From a virus, in the IMG/VR virus record IMGVR_UViG_3300048591_000257, positions 1 to 44,923 of that record: a stretch of 44,923 nt of DNA, one strand, 5' to 3'. Made by a program: the position numbers and the translations under genes. This document shows, in pieces, positions 1 through 8,505 of the stretch (the first letter of the stretch is position 1; every line of letters starts with the position of its first letter). The notes beneath the pieces are model-generated. The model was given only the letters and a program-made list of their open reading frames with translations, was not told where the DNA came from and ran no database searches.

Positions 1-98
1 TGCGTCGCTTGTAGGTACCAATCACACCCTTTGGTTTAGCGATCTTCTTCATTGGCTCACCCTTGGTGGACACAAAATACCTTGTGGGTTTCTGTTGA
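1..98. repeat. Terminal redundancy, left copy
   Basis: These 98 bases match 44826-44923 at 96 of 98 positions; the differences are at 75 and 88. Joining the ends through this repeat keeps the polymerase gene in one open frame, so it marks a circular or terminally redundant molecule rather than an internal repeat. Both mismatches change an amino acid of the polymerase (residues 547 and 551), and neither breaks the frame. Confidence 0.93.
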
Positions 99-1726
99 AC
101 CCTGTCACCGATGTACACCTTGGCACCTCCGCTTGGTGTCTTATATCTAAGCATGAAGTCGAACGGATCTGTCATACTCAGTAATATATCAGCAACATTC
201 CACCCATAAATCAACGACTTCTCCACAGCTTTTTGCACAGCCATCATCGAGAAGTCTTTGTTCCACCAACCCTCGTACTCTTGCCAAGTAGTAGGGTACC
301 AGTACGCACCCTTCCTTTTGACCTTTCCTTTATCAGTAACAGCAAGGTAGTTGTTGCAGTCTCGAATGAACATGGACCTATAGTTAACTTCTTCTAAGTT
401 AAGATGAGTGTCTGACTCCCAACCTCTGCATTGCATATTGAACCACGACTCAGCAGAGCGCGGAAGGTAGGCAGTCACACCATCAGTGTTGGCTTGAATG
501 ATCTCTAATCCTGGCACCATTGAGAGCCGCTCAACTAACTGAAGTAATTGAAGCTGACCATTCACTGTCACCGTATAGAGGCACTGAGGATCAAAGAGGG
601 GTGAGTATTCATTGTTGAAGTTACCAAATGCTCCGTTACCTGCAAGCTTAAGAGTGGAGTTCATTGTCGTACCCTTAGGATACTGGTCTCTATCTCTCTT
701 AACCTGAGAGTAAGCCTCAACAAACGCACGACCCAAATGCTCAGGAGCAAATCCGTTAGCAATAGCAACACTCACGTACATACCACTAACATCCACATCC
801 TTAATGATATGGGTATCATTGGAGTAGTAGGTCTTGTTGTTGACTGAAGCATGAACCCCACCGACGCCGAACTTGAAATCAATACCTGCAAGGTTTGTTT
901 CAAGAGACGGTCGGTCGGAGGATTCAACATGAATGGTTTGGTTTAGGAACCATTGATGTACCTGTTTGTATTCTGTATTAAGGAATTTAGTTTGAGGCAG
1001 TATGATGTTCTTAAAGGGAACCATTGATCTAATGGTTTGCTTAGGTGTTGAACCCTTAATGAAACAGTTACCTCTACCAATCTGCTTTATTAAATACTCA
1101 ACACCAATCTTCACATCGCTGTAGTTAAGTACATCACCTGTCAACACACCACGATCGATAAGATCCTGTCTCAATTCAATGGCAGGTTTACAGTGCTTAA
1201 GGAATCTCTCTGTTGCGTACACGTCGTGTTTACCATACTCAATTAGAGTTTCAATTTGTTGCTCGGTTAACTCACCCGATGGATCGTAAGGTAAATCAAC
1301 TACCGTAGGTAAACGCATTGCTATCTCAAGGTCCTTGAGCCGACAGCGTTTCGCACGGTTCTCGAAATGATTCATCTTCATTAAATCTAATTGAGGTATA
1401 GTGCGTTCTCTAAAAGGAACAATGAGTGGATTGATACCGTAAGTGAAAGTAAATATTTGTTGACACAAGTCGTATGCTTTCTTTGCATCAAAAGTATATG
1501 GTTGTTGTAAGAACTGATTGATGATTGGAAAATCAAATCCCAAATTATTATAACCAACCATCAAGTGACTCTGCTGTTGGAGTACACTGAGATGTGCGAG
1601 TAGTTGTAACCTGTCGTTCTTTCTTGCTGACATCTCGAACACATCACAAGTCTCTGCGTCTTCATACTTACCTATGAACAAGAAGCACGACTTAAATGTT
1701 TCTAAATCATAAATGTATTTTAGCAT
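1..1726 (-). CDS. Family B-type DNA polymerase, N-terminal 575 residues (continues at right edge)
   Basis: Replicative DNA polymerase with 3'-5' proofreading exonuclease. The ATG at 1726 follows GAGAGAGG. The frame is open to base 1 and resumes at 44825, giving 651 residues in the joined molecule. Exonuclease motifs are YDLET (Asp7, Glu9), YNNLGFD (Asp65) and YGKHD (Asp168). Polymerase motif A is DVSGMY around Asp312, motif B is KLAGNGAFG from Lys360, and motif C is NTDG at 413-416, with a KRKGAY stretch near 470. Motif C has Asn in place of the first Asp of the usual DTD; the second Asp, the metal ligand in characterised family B enzymes, is kept. The gene overlaps the upstream HNH gene by 20 bp. 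No terminal-protein-binding insertions were identified, so protein priming cannot be judged. Confidence 0.92.
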   Translation of the reverse strand, partial: MLKYIYDLETFKSCFLFIGKYEDAETCDVFEMSARKNDRLQLLAHLSVLQQQSHLMVGYNNLGFDFPIINQFLQQPYTFDAKKAYDLCQQIFTFTYGINPLIVPFRERTIPQLDLMKMNHFENRAKRCRLKDLEIAMRLPTVVDLPYDPSGELTEQQIETLIEYGKHDVYATERFLKHCKPAIELRQDLIDRGVLTGDVLNYSDVKIGVEYLIKQIGRGNCFIKGSTPKQTIRSMVPFKNIILPQTKFLNTEYKQVHQWFLNQTIHVESSDRPSLETNLAGIDFKFGVGGVHASVNNKTYYSNDTHIIKDVDVSGMYVSVAIANGFAPEHLGRAFVEAYSQVKRDRDQYPKGTTMNSTLKLAGNGAFGNFNNEYSPLFDPQCLYTVTVNGQLQLLQLVERLSMVPGLEIIQANTDGVTAYLPRSAESWFNMQCRGWESDTHLNLEEVNYRSMFIRDCNNYLAVTDKGKVKRKGAYWYPTTWQEYEGWWNKDFSMMAVQKAVEKSLIYGWNVADILLSMTDPFDFMLRYKTPSGGAKVYIGDRVQQKPTRYFVSTKGEPMKKIAKPKGVIGTYKRR

Positions 1727-2303
1727 TTTGCCTCTCTCTAATACAAGCCTTACACGCTCTATGTCCTGTGTGGTTATTTATGCGGGTGTTCTCTTTGGTA
1801 AACTCATGTCCTTTAGCGCAATGAGTGCCTCCGTTGGTTCCTTTTCTGCGACCCCGACCTATGTGTTTCCAGTAACGCTTCATAGATTGTTCGTTATTAC
1901 AAGTTCTACATAGCCGTGTTCCTGTACCTCTAATGATGGTGTTCTCTTTGGTAAACTCATGTCCTCTCTTACAGTGGGTGAGGTTCATGTTAGGTGTAAC
2001 ACTTCTACCTTTTGCTGCTCGATCTTTATTGTTTGTATCACGCGTCCCCATAAATAAATGGTCGGGGTTAACACAAGGAGGATTGTCACACTTATGAAGT
2101 ACACATAAATTTTTAAATATAGGTCCCTTATGTACAATAAAAGAAACTCTGTGTGCTAACACTTGTCCCATCATACTATATCTCCCATATCCTTGAGGAA
2201 ATCTATAACCCTGCCACTCCCAACATTCATTAGGAGTGACTATGATTTTAGAATAAAGTCTCTTTATCACTGTAGATAAAAGAGTGGGTCCTCTACCCGC
2301 CAT
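1707..2303 (-). CDS. HNH endonuclease with tandem zinc-ribbon repeats
   Basis: A 198-residue free-standing HNH endonuclease, probably a homing-type mobile gene. The core at residues 67-90 has the HNH_3 pattern, with His70, Cys72, Cys77 and a PDH at 80-82. Two zinc-binding repeats follow (about 111-135 and 162-186), each with Cys-x-x-Gly-His-Glu-Phe-Thr-Lys and a closing CxxC. Its ATG shares a base with the SSB stop (TAATG), and it overlaps the polymerase start, so it sits inside the replication operon without breaking a neighbour. It could nick at or near the SSB-polymerase boundary to spread itself; that is inference. Confidence 0.88.
   Translation of the reverse strand: MAGRGPTLLSTVIKRLYSKIIVTPNECWEWQGYRFPQGYGRYSMMGQVLAHRVSFIVHKGPIFKNLCVLHKCDNPPCVNPDHLFMGTRDTNNKDRAAKGRSVTPNMNLTHCKRGHEFTKENTIIRGTGTRLCRTCNNEQSMKRYWKHIGRGRRKGTNGGTHCAKGHEFTKENTRINNHTGHRACKACIRERQNAKIHL
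1785..1812. repeat. 28-bp direct repeat in the HNH gene, copy 1
   Basis: Identical to 1938-1965. Both copies encode the same GHEFTKENT segment of the two zinc-ribbon repeats in the HNH gene, so the repeat probably arose by duplication within the gene. Confidence 0.9.
1938..1965. repeat. 28-bp direct repeat in the HNH gene, copy 2
   Basis: Second copy of the repeat at 1785-1812, offset by 153 bp (51 codons), in the same reading frame of the HNH gene. Confidence 0.9.
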
Positions 2304-3142
2304 TACCTAGGGAACCCTTCACCAGGGTTAAAGGTTGGCATACCAGTAGGTGCTGTGCCTTGAGCAGGGAATGGAGCGACTGCCGCTTGCGGTTGATGCG
2401 CTGGCGGTAGCACTCCATGATGTGGAGCAGGTACCTGTTGAGTAAATGCAGGAGCGGCTGCTGGTTGAGCGTACTGCTGTGGTGCTTGCTGCGTTGGCAT
2501 AGGTGGTGGACCTGCTGGTGCCACGTATCCTTGTGGTGGCGTAGGCATAGCGTTACCAAATATCTGTTCCGCACTTGGCGCGTTGATGATTGGTTCACCT
2601 GCTGCCACGAATTGAACGGCACTTGGATTCAAGTATAACCCTGGCTTACCTTGTCCAATAGCACCGTGGGCTTTAACATGAACTTGTACGTTCACATAGT
2701 CACCACACTTAATACCATCATTGACTTGAACGTGCGCTCCACCTTCGTACCTAAAGAACTTAATAGGTAGGCTGGTAGTTAAGGACAATACCAAGTGACC
2801 TGCGTATCCTGTGCGGTTAGCAAACAACACACCCTTATCATCCACTCCATCACCATCTTTAAACTTCCACGCAAATGATGGGGGCACTTGTCTTGATGGG
2901 TAGATAGCAAACGCTTCAGCTTGCATTGCTTCCCATATCTGCGCACCACCTGAGCCTGGTTGTTGGAACTCTGACTTAGGAATAGCTAACCCAAAACCAT
3001 ACTGCTTTGTCTGTTGACCTTGAGCGTTTAGCTTTGGTTGTTTAGTTCCGAAGATTGTTTGAAGTTGACCTTCAAATAGATCACCACTTGTCCATACAAT
3101 GCGACCTTGTACGATCACTGACTTACCACTAGATTGTTGCAT
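2303..3142 (-). CDS. Single-stranded DNA-binding protein, DUF2815-like
   Basis: A 279-residue protein resembling the phage DUF2815 SSB family (functional analogues of T7 gp2.5). The first 185 residues look like a single OB-fold-type domain. The signature near 167-183, GLYLNPSAVQFVAAGEP, is typical of this family as I recall it. The last 95 residues form a low-complexity tail rich in Pro, Gln and Ala, likely a flexible arm for partner binding. The tail ends in FPR rather than the acidic tip common in SSBs. It starts 14 bp inside the end of the DUF2800 gene, so the two are translationally coupled. It should coat template strands during replication by the adjacent polymerase. Confidence 0.82.
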   Translation of the reverse strand: MQQSSGKSVIVQGRIVWTSGDLFEGQLQTIFGTKQPKLNAQGQQTKQYGFGLAIPKSEFQQPGSGGAQIWEAMQAEAFAIYPSRQVPPSFAWKFKDGDGVDDKGVLFANRTGYAGHLVLSLTTSLPIKFFRYEGGAHVQVNDGIKCGDYVNVQVHVKAHGAIGQGKPGLYLNPSAVQFVAAGEPIINAPSAEQIFGNAMPTPPQGYVAPAGPPPMPTQQAPQQYAQPAAAPAFTQQVPAPHHGVLPPAHQPQAAVAPFPAQGTAPTGMPTFNPGEGFPR

Positions 3143-4247
3143 TCTTGTCTCCTATCAGTTTGGGTTCTTGCGAACCGAATATTTTACTTACTACCTTTTC
3201 AGGATTCTTTGCTTTTAATTTACGACCACCTAACTTACGCTCAGTCATAGACTCCATTAACTTCTTAGGTACTCCACGCTTCTCAGCCTGAGCAGGACTC
3301 AACATCTCAATCGTGGTTATATCAATACCTGTCATCATCTTGATAGCGTCAGCACTGATGTCCTTCTTCCATGTTCTGTGTCCATACACATCCTCTGCTA
3401 TGTAACCAGGAATGATTTGACCTCTGCCTATTCTATCAACCGCCAACGCTTCAAGTGAACCCTTACGAGTCTTAAGTAACTCTTGAATGCGATCACACAA
3501 TTGTAGTTGGTAGCCAAGCTCGTCGTTGTCGATGTTGTCTTGAATGAAATCATGCACTATCTCAACACCGCGATGGTATGCTTTGTTGAATGCAGGACAG
3601 TGGCTAGCAGCAGGACAATACTTACACGCATCACCACTTTGGAGTGTGTTGTTACCCACAACTATAGACTCCATGTGTGCTTCAATCTTTTCCTTGTAAT
3701 CAAGTAGCTCGGTGTAACTGATACGCCACTCTCTTGTTGGTCCGTCTTCATGGTGGGCACGAGGCTGATGGATGCGCAACACTATCTGAGGGAAGGCTTT
3801 GTTCTGTCTAATCACTTCACCTATTGCATAACCAATCAACTGCCAATTACCTACAGCTTCTACGACACCGAAGCCATACTTGTAATCATCAACATATAAG
3901 ATACCATCTCTAGTAAACGATAGATCATAACGTCCTTTAATTGTAATACCTGAGCGAGTCTTCCAGTCTATCTGCTTCTCAGAATAAATTTTATTGTTCC
4001 CTGCTTCTTCAAACAACTTAGCACTCAAAGCGTTACCATAGTATTTCATGTCATCATCAATGGCTCTGCCGTTATCAGCATGAGTGGGTGCCGGTAGTTT
4101 GTTAAGCATCATCTCAAGGTAGTACGCTGCTGCGGTACCCTCAACTGCTGCGTCGTTAGTCTCAGGTTTAGGTAAGTCTTTAAAGAACAAGGAACCAGGG
4201 CAAGCCATAGCTCTTGCTAATTGTGAACAGTGAATAGCTTGAATCAT
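3129..4247 (-). CDS. DUF2800 PD-(D/E)XK nuclease with probable Fe-S cluster
   Basis: A 372-residue Cas4/RecB-like nuclease of the DUF2800 family. The nuclease core shows Asp108 in a GRYD element and the VDDYKYG segment at 119-125, giving Asp120, Asp121 and Lys123. Four cysteines fit an iron-sulfur cluster: Cys16 near the N-terminus and Cys208, Cys211 and Cys217 in a CKYCPAASHC cluster. This arrangement is known from Cas4 and AddB-type exonucleases. The likely role is 5' or 3' end processing in phage recombination, next to the SSB. The ATG overlaps the stop of the preceding gene (ATGA). Confidence 0.87.
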   Translation of the reverse strand: MIQAIHCSQLARAMACPGSLFFKDLPKPETNDAAVEGTAAAYYLEMMLNKLPAPTHADNGRAIDDDMKYYGNALSAKLFEEAGNNKIYSEKQIDWKTRSGITIKGRYDLSFTRDGILYVDDYKYGFGVVEAVGNWQLIGYAIGEVIRQNKAFPQIVLRIHQPRAHHEDGPTREWRISYTELLDYKEKIEAHMESIVVGNNTLQSGDACKYCPAASHCPAFNKAYHRGVEIVHDFIQDNIDNDELGYQLQLCDRIQELLKTRKGSLEALAVDRIGRGQIIPGYIAEDVYGHRTWKKDISADAIKMMTGIDITTIEMLSPAQAEKRGVPKKLMESMTERKLGGRKLKAKNPEKVVSKIFGSQEPKLIGDKNATI

Positions 4248-5038
4248 TGCACCCTCTCAATCAAACCAATGTCTACAAAATTGTCATACAATTCCTTTAC
4301 CTGTAGTGGGTTGGAGAAAATCTCATAGAGTTCATTGACCTTGAAGTAATCATTAAGAGACTTAACGTACTCTCTTGTTATCTTCTGATCGTTGATAAGG
4401 TTAGCAACCACAGACACTAGGTTCTGTTGGAACGTCTCAAGAGTATGGGCGTACTTGTTACCAAACACAGGACTCATAGGTGTAGAGATAGGTGGTGGTG
4501 TGTTTAAACGCTCTGGTTGAAGCGGAGCTACTGCTGGTGTTACCTCTGGAGTAGGTCGCCCGACCGCTACCGTAGGTGGTGTAGTACCGAGTATCTCCGC
4601 TTCGATTTGTTTTCTGTATTCTGAATCTAAATTGCGTCGGTATCTCCACGTACCATCTTTAACAAACTCTTTACTAGATGAATGGATACGAGCATCCCAT
4701 AACATACCAGCACTATCACGTCTACCATCTACGTTAGGTAGTGGTGTGATGGATTCTCTAGGTATAATAGGTCCTTTGGGAACAGCAGCGTCATAGCGTG
4801 GATTAGGGCGTTGCTCTATATCTCTAAGATGTTCATTCATCTTTTCCACATTCACATTAGGTACTATATCCTTTTCATCCATTGAAGAAATGAAGTTAAC
4901 CATCTTCTCTGTCTGCTTTACAATCTCTTGTGCTCTACCTAGCTGCTCTACCTCTACTGGTTTGGTCTCTTCAAACGCTGCGAATGCTTTCTTCCTTAGT
5001 TCTTCAAATGAATCTGCTTCTATAGTTAAACGGAACAT
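4244..5038 (-). CDS. Conserved phage hypothetical protein, first gene of the leftward operon
   Basis: 264 residues, function not recognised. The centre (about 109-136) contains a GMLWDARIHSSSK segment followed by DGTWRYRR, a pattern I recall from many phage hypothetical proteins of replication regions. A Pro/Thr-rich linker (about 154-190) separates this from a helical C-terminal region. The gene opens the long leftward operon that continues into the DUF2800 nuclease, SSB and polymerase, so a replication or recombination role is likely. A GGAGGT site lies just upstream of the ATG at 5038, and a sigma70-like promoter lies at 5061-5089. Confidence 0.78.
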   Translation of the reverse strand: MFRLTIEADSFEELRKKAFAAFEETKPVEVEQLGRAQEIVKQTEKMVNFISSMDEKDIVPNVNVEKMNEHLRDIEQRPNPRYDAAVPKGPIIPRESITPLPNVDGRRDSAGMLWDARIHSSSKEFVKDGTWRYRRNLDSEYRKQIEAEILGTTPPTVAVGRPTPEVTPAVAPLQPERLNTPPPISTPMSPVFGNKYAHTLETFQQNLVSVVANLINDQKITREYVKSLNDYFKVNELYEIFSNPLQVKELYDNFVDIGLIERVQ

Positions 5039-5060
5039 CTCATTACCTCCACTTTCACAA

Positions 5061-5089
5061 TGTATAAAAGGCTATCGGGATAACGTCAA
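5061..5089 (-). promoter_or_regulatory. Sigma70-like promoter of the leftward early operon
   Basis: On the minus strand TTGACG (5089-5084) is followed after 17 bp by TATACA (5066-5061). Transcription would start near 5054, leaving a leader of about 15 nt with GGAGG before the ATG at 5038. The -10 region overlaps a TACATTGT motif (5058-5065), which suggests control at this site. Confidence 0.55.
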
Positions 5090-5107
5090 GTATTATTTAA
5101 TTATTTA

Positions 5108-5118
5108 TTTACATTGTC
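5108..5118 (+). promoter_or_regulatory. TTTACATTGTC motif before the rightward replication operon
   Basis: One of eight TACATTGT-type sites, here on the plus strand 24 bp before the helicase ATG. No convincing sigma70 -35/-10 pair was found at normal spacing around it, so it may be an operator or an unusual promoter element. Confidence 0.4.
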
Positions 5119-5142
5119 GATAAGGTGTGAAAGGATTGGCGC

Positions 5143-6882
5143 ATGATCTTAAGACCGTATCAAGAAAATGTTAAGCAGAGAATCTATGATGAGTGGGGCA
5201 AGGGACATAAGAATGTCTTGCTTGTCCTTCCTACAGGGCTAGGTAAAACGGCAGTCCTAACAACCATAGCCATAGACAAATCTGTACTGCCCCACAACAA
5301 AATAGTAACGGCAATCGTAGTGCATAGAAAAGAATTGGTGCAACAGATTTCTTTAACCCTTGCTGAACAAGGGGTCTCACACAATATCATGTCACCTAGG
5401 CCTGTGATATTAGGGATCATTGCAGCACAACGCAAATTGTTAGGTAAGCAATTCTACGACCACAATGCGCCCATCAGTGTGATCTCAGTTGATACATTGA
5501 ATGCAAGGATAAGTAAGTTCACAACATGGGCTAAGAGTGTGGGCTTGTGGATCACAGACGAAGCCGCTCACTTATTAAGAGAAAACAAATGGGGTCGCGC
5601 TGTCAGTTACTTTCCCAATGCCATAGGTTTAGGTGTTACTGCTACACCAGAGAGACTAGATAAGAAGGGTCTTGGGTCTCACGTTGATGGTGTGTTTGAT
5701 GTGATGGTTGAGGGCCCACCTAGTAGATGGGGAATAGAGAACAAGTATCTCTCTAAGTATAAGGTAGCCATACCAAAGGGCGACTTCGAGGAACACTTAC
5801 ATCACACAGGTAAGGGTGACTACACAACTAAAGAGATGGAAGATGCCACAAAGAAATCTCGCATTGTAGGTGATGCAGTAGAGAACTACATCAAGTACGC
5901 AGCAGGTAAGCAAGCAATCCTTTTTGCTCCATCCATTTCACTAGCACATGATTACTGTAGTGAGTTCGAGCAAGGTGGGATACCAGCGCAAGTCTTAACG
6001 GGTAACTCAACCGATGCCGAGAGACTGCAAGGAATGATAGACTTCAGAGATAAGAAGACAAAGGTTCTTATCAATGTGGATTTGTTTGATGAGGGTCTTG
6101 ACGTACCAGGGATTGAAGCAGTCATTATGACAAGGCCAACCATGAGCTTAGGTAAATATCTACAACAAATTGGTCGAGGGTTACGTCCAGCTAAAGATAA
6201 AGACTTCTTAATAATCATAGATCATGTGGGTAATTTTAAAAAGCATGGGGCACCTTGCGATAAAAGAAAGTGGACGCTTGATCGGATAGCTAAGAAGAAG
6301 AAATCATTCTCACTCATTAAGATATGTGATGCTTGTATGTCACCGTTTGAACGTGCGTTGAGTGAGTGTCCATGGTGTGGTGAACCAGCTACTAAGGGTG
6401 GCGGTGGTGGTGAGAGAGTACCACCTGAGATGGTTGATGGTGACCTTGAGTTAATAGATCCTATGTCGCTCAGAGAGATGTACGCTAAGAGTATCTTAGA
6501 AGATCCGGCAAGCATGAGTCAGAGAGTTGGGTACGCAGCAGGTCCGGCAGCAGCAGCTAAGGTAATGAAGACTCAGACAGAGCGAATCAATATTCAATCA
6601 CAACTTAAAGATAAGATAGCTAAATGGGCAGGGTTTAGGAAAGATGAGGGCTTGAGTGATCGTGAGATCCACAAGGCATTCTTCATTGAGTTCAATCAAA
6701 CCATAGCTCAAGCATTGAGTGAACCAAAGGATGAGATGTTAGAGATGGTGAGTGCAATAGATGAGCTACTGTTTAAAGACGTGGTTGATTGGAACAAAAC
6801 CATTATGACAAAAGAGATTGTCAAGCAAAGTAAGATGCCACTACCACAACCAACCTTCGATCCCAAACCAGTGAGGATATAA
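5143..6882 (+). CDS. SF2 (DEAD/DEAH-like) helicase with zinc finger
   Basis: A 579-residue ATP-dependent helicase of superfamily 2, UvrB/RecQ-like in layout. Motif I is LPTGLGKT (Walker A, residues 29-36), motif II is DEAAH (139-143), motif III is TATPER (166-171) and motif VI is QQIGRGLRP (339-347). A four-Cys zinc finger follows at Cys393, Cys396, Cys407 and Cys410. Then come a Gly-rich linker and a helical C-terminal region of about 160 residues, probably for DNA or partner contacts. It leads the rightward replication operon and shares its stop with the next gene's start (TAATG). The likely role is unwinding or branch processing during phage replication. Confidence 0.92.
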   Translation: MILRPYQENVKQRIYDEWGKGHKNVLLVLPTGLGKTAVLTTIAIDKSVLPHNKIVTAIVVHRKELVQQISLTLAEQGVSHNIMSPRPVILGIIAAQRKLLGKQFYDHNAPISVISVDTLNARISKFTTWAKSVGLWITDEAAHLLRENKWGRAVSYFPNAIGLGVTATPERLDKKGLGSHVDGVFDVMVEGPPSRWGIENKYLSKYKVAIPKGDFEEHLHHTGKGDYTTKEMEDATKKSRIVGDAVENYIKYAAGKQAILFAPSISLAHDYCSEFEQGGIPAQVLTGNSTDAERLQGMIDFRDKKTKVLINVDLFDEGLDVPGIEAVIMTRPTMSLGKYLQQIGRGLRPAKDKDFLIIIDHVGNFKKHGAPCDKRKWTLDRIAKKKKSFSLIKICDACMSPFERALSECPWCGEPATKGGGGGERVPPEMVDGDLELIDPMSLREMYAKSILEDPASMSQRVGYAAGPAAAAKVMKTQTERINIQSQLKDKIAKWAGFRKDEGLSDREIHKAFFIEFNQTIAQALSEPKDEMLEMVSAIDELLFKDVVDWNKTIMTKEIVKQSKMPLPQPTFDPKPVRI

Positions 6883-7916
6883 TGAAGTACCTAATACCTG
6901 CTGCAATTCTAAGTGTCGCTTGCTTCAACCTTTACAATGATGTGCATTGGCCACCATGGGTGCTGCTCTCTGTGCTTGCTAGTCTCTACATAGGGTTCAT
7001 TACATGGGTGCTATACAACCCATCAATAGGTGTAGCTATAGGGTACACGTTACTCACTGTCAGCATCGGTGCATTCCACAAACCAATTCAAGAAGGTGTG
7101 ATGCATGAGGTGTTGATGATGAAGGGACTTGCACTTGAGACAGGGTTCATCATGTTACTTCTATGTGTTGCGTTTCACTACATACCTCGAGCTGATTTAA
7201 AGCACGTTAAGAATGGATTGATCTTAGTCTTTGTGATCCAAGCAATATGGTTATTGTTTGATGTGTTAACAGGATGGAAGGGACTGCAAGGTCTCTTAGG
7301 TAACAAGAGTATTGGTTCATCATACCTTGCTATAGTTGGAATGCTAAACCCATGGTTACTTGTTCTTGCTACTATCACAGTGTTAGTTACTAAGAGTAGT
7401 GTCAGTGGTGTCGCACTAGCTGTAGGTTTTCTCGGTACTCTCATTATTAAAAGTAAGAACTATTTAGTTTACGGTGTTGTGCTTGCTGTCTTAGTAATTA
7501 CCGCAGTCTTACTTGATGAGCAAAGGTTGCCCAATATGCCACGTTGGAATGCGTGGGCTATGTTTATAAACGAGTGGATAGATGGTGGAAAACATTTCTT
7601 TGGTGAGGGTCAAGGGTCCTTCATGTTCTGGGGTCCACACGCACAGCTTACTAATGAGTTTGAAGTTAAGAAGGGTCTATGGTTGTGGGCACATAACGAT
7701 TGGCTCCAACTTCTAATCGAGACAGGTATCGTTGGTATCATGGTGTACTTAAATCTGTTTCGTTCTGTGTTGGTCCACTACTATCGGGAACAGAATTGGT
7801 CACACGTTGGTATGACTTTATCCTTTGGTGTTGTGATGCTTGGTAACTACCCATTAGCTATTGCAATGTTTGGTATCATCACAGCTTATCTAATCAGGAA
7901 CACACGCTATGTCTGA
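6882..7916 (+). CDS. O-antigen ligase/polymerase-like membrane protein
   Basis: A 344-residue integral membrane protein with about 10 hydrophobic helices spread over its whole length. A large loop near residues 218-285 carries the hallmark pattern of O-antigen ligase/Wzy proteins (PF04932): an RWNAW segment, then GEGQGSFMF, then AHNDWLQLLIETGIVGI. That family transfers or polymerises O-antigen sugars on the periplasmic side of the inner membrane. Its position is odd: it is coupled to the helicase (TAATG) and overlaps the VRR-NUC gene by 8 bp, so it is co-expressed with replication proteins. It may alter the host surface early in infection, for example to block other phages. Donor and acceptor cannot be told from sequence. 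Confidence 0.78.
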   Translation: MKYLIPAAILSVACFNLYNDVHWPPWVLLSVLASLYIGFITWVLYNPSIGVAIGYTLLTVSIGAFHKPIQEGVMHEVLMMKGLALETGFIMLLLCVAFHYIPRADLKHVKNGLILVFVIQAIWLLFDVLTGWKGLQGLLGNKSIGSSYLAIVGMLNPWLLVLATITVLVTKSSVSGVALAVGFLGTLIIKSKNYLVYGVVLAVLVITAVLLDEQRLPNMPRWNAWAMFINEWIDGGKHFFGEGQGSFMFWGPHAQLTNEFEVKKGLWLWAHNDWLQLLIETGIVGIMVYLNLFRSVLVHYYREQNWSHVGMTLSFGVVMLGNYPLAIAMFGIITAYLIRNTRYV

Positions 7917-8298
7917 GTCAGAGGTCCAGCAACTCATAACCTTAGAAGCAATGAAGCATGGGTGCCTACTCTTGCGGAATAACTCAGGTTCTTTTGTTGA
8001 CGGTACGGGTCGGCACGTCCGCTTTGGTTTAGGTAATAGCAGTGCTAAGATTAACAAGACCTTCAAGTCTTCTGATCTTATCGGCATCACTACCATCACA
8101 GTGACGCAGGATATGGTTGGAAAAACTATTGGTGTTTTTACTGCTGTTGAATGTAAGGATACCAACTGGCCTGGAGAAATAAAAACAGATAGAGAGATAG
8201 CTCAGAATAATTTCGTCCAACTTATTAAGAGTAAGGGTGGCATCGCTGGGTTTTCAAATAGTGTTGAGACATTTATTAAATTGTTGGGGGAACAATGA
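7909..8298 (+). CDS. VRR-NUC domain nuclease
   Basis: A 129-residue stand-alone VRR-NUC protein of the PD-(D/E)XK superfamily. Family features: an N-terminal SESEVQQ helix with the first Glu, the SDLIGI segment around residue 55 with its Asp, the core TAVECK at about 78-83, then a Gln in QNNFVQLIKSKGG followed by the AGF strand. Phage members are thought to cut branched DNA or act in DNA end processing. The start overlaps the O-antigen-ligase-like gene, and the ATGA at the end couples it to the next gene. It may replace a dedicated Holliday junction resolvase, which was not seen elsewhere. Confidence 0.87.
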   Translation: MSESEVQQLITLEAMKHGCLLLRNNSGSFVDGTGRHVRFGLGNSSAKINKTFKSSDLIGITTITVTQDMVGKTIGVFTAVECKDTNWPGEIKTDREIAQNNFVQLIKSKGGIAGFSNSVETFIKLLGEQ

Positions 8299-8504
8299 GA
8301 ATACATGAGTTGATTTATTTTTTAACTAAGACAAAACAAAAGTATGGCAACATCGAAGTCGTTATCCCACCACAACCAGCACCTAACGTACAAAGCTTAC
8401 ATGGTCTGACTGTACTCTCTACTCGTAGTGAAGAGTTAGAGTGTGACGTTATGTTCGTAGCTCTGTGTCCTGAGAACCAAGTAAGCAAAGAACAAACACT
8501 ATAG
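8295..8504 (+). CDS. Small conserved hypothetical protein
   Basis: 69 residues, function not recognised. The start, with HELIYFLTKTKQKYGNIEVVIP, resembles a widespread small phage protein type in which a short helix precedes a KYGN/D-xEV strand. The ATG overlaps the VRR-NUC stop (ATGA) and a GGGGGA site precedes it. It ends one base before the PrimPol start, so it is translated in the same operon. Confidence 0.7.
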   Translation: MRIHELIYFLTKTKQKYGNIEVVIPPQPAPNVQSLHGLTVLSTRSEELECDVMFVALCPENQVSKEQTL

Positions 8505-8505
8505 T

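Noticed and set aside
2293-2622. 109-residue minus-strand open frame overlapping the SSB tail in another frame
   Set aside because: His/Gln-rich product typical of a shifted Pro/Gln-rich coding sequence; the SSB frame is clearly the real one.
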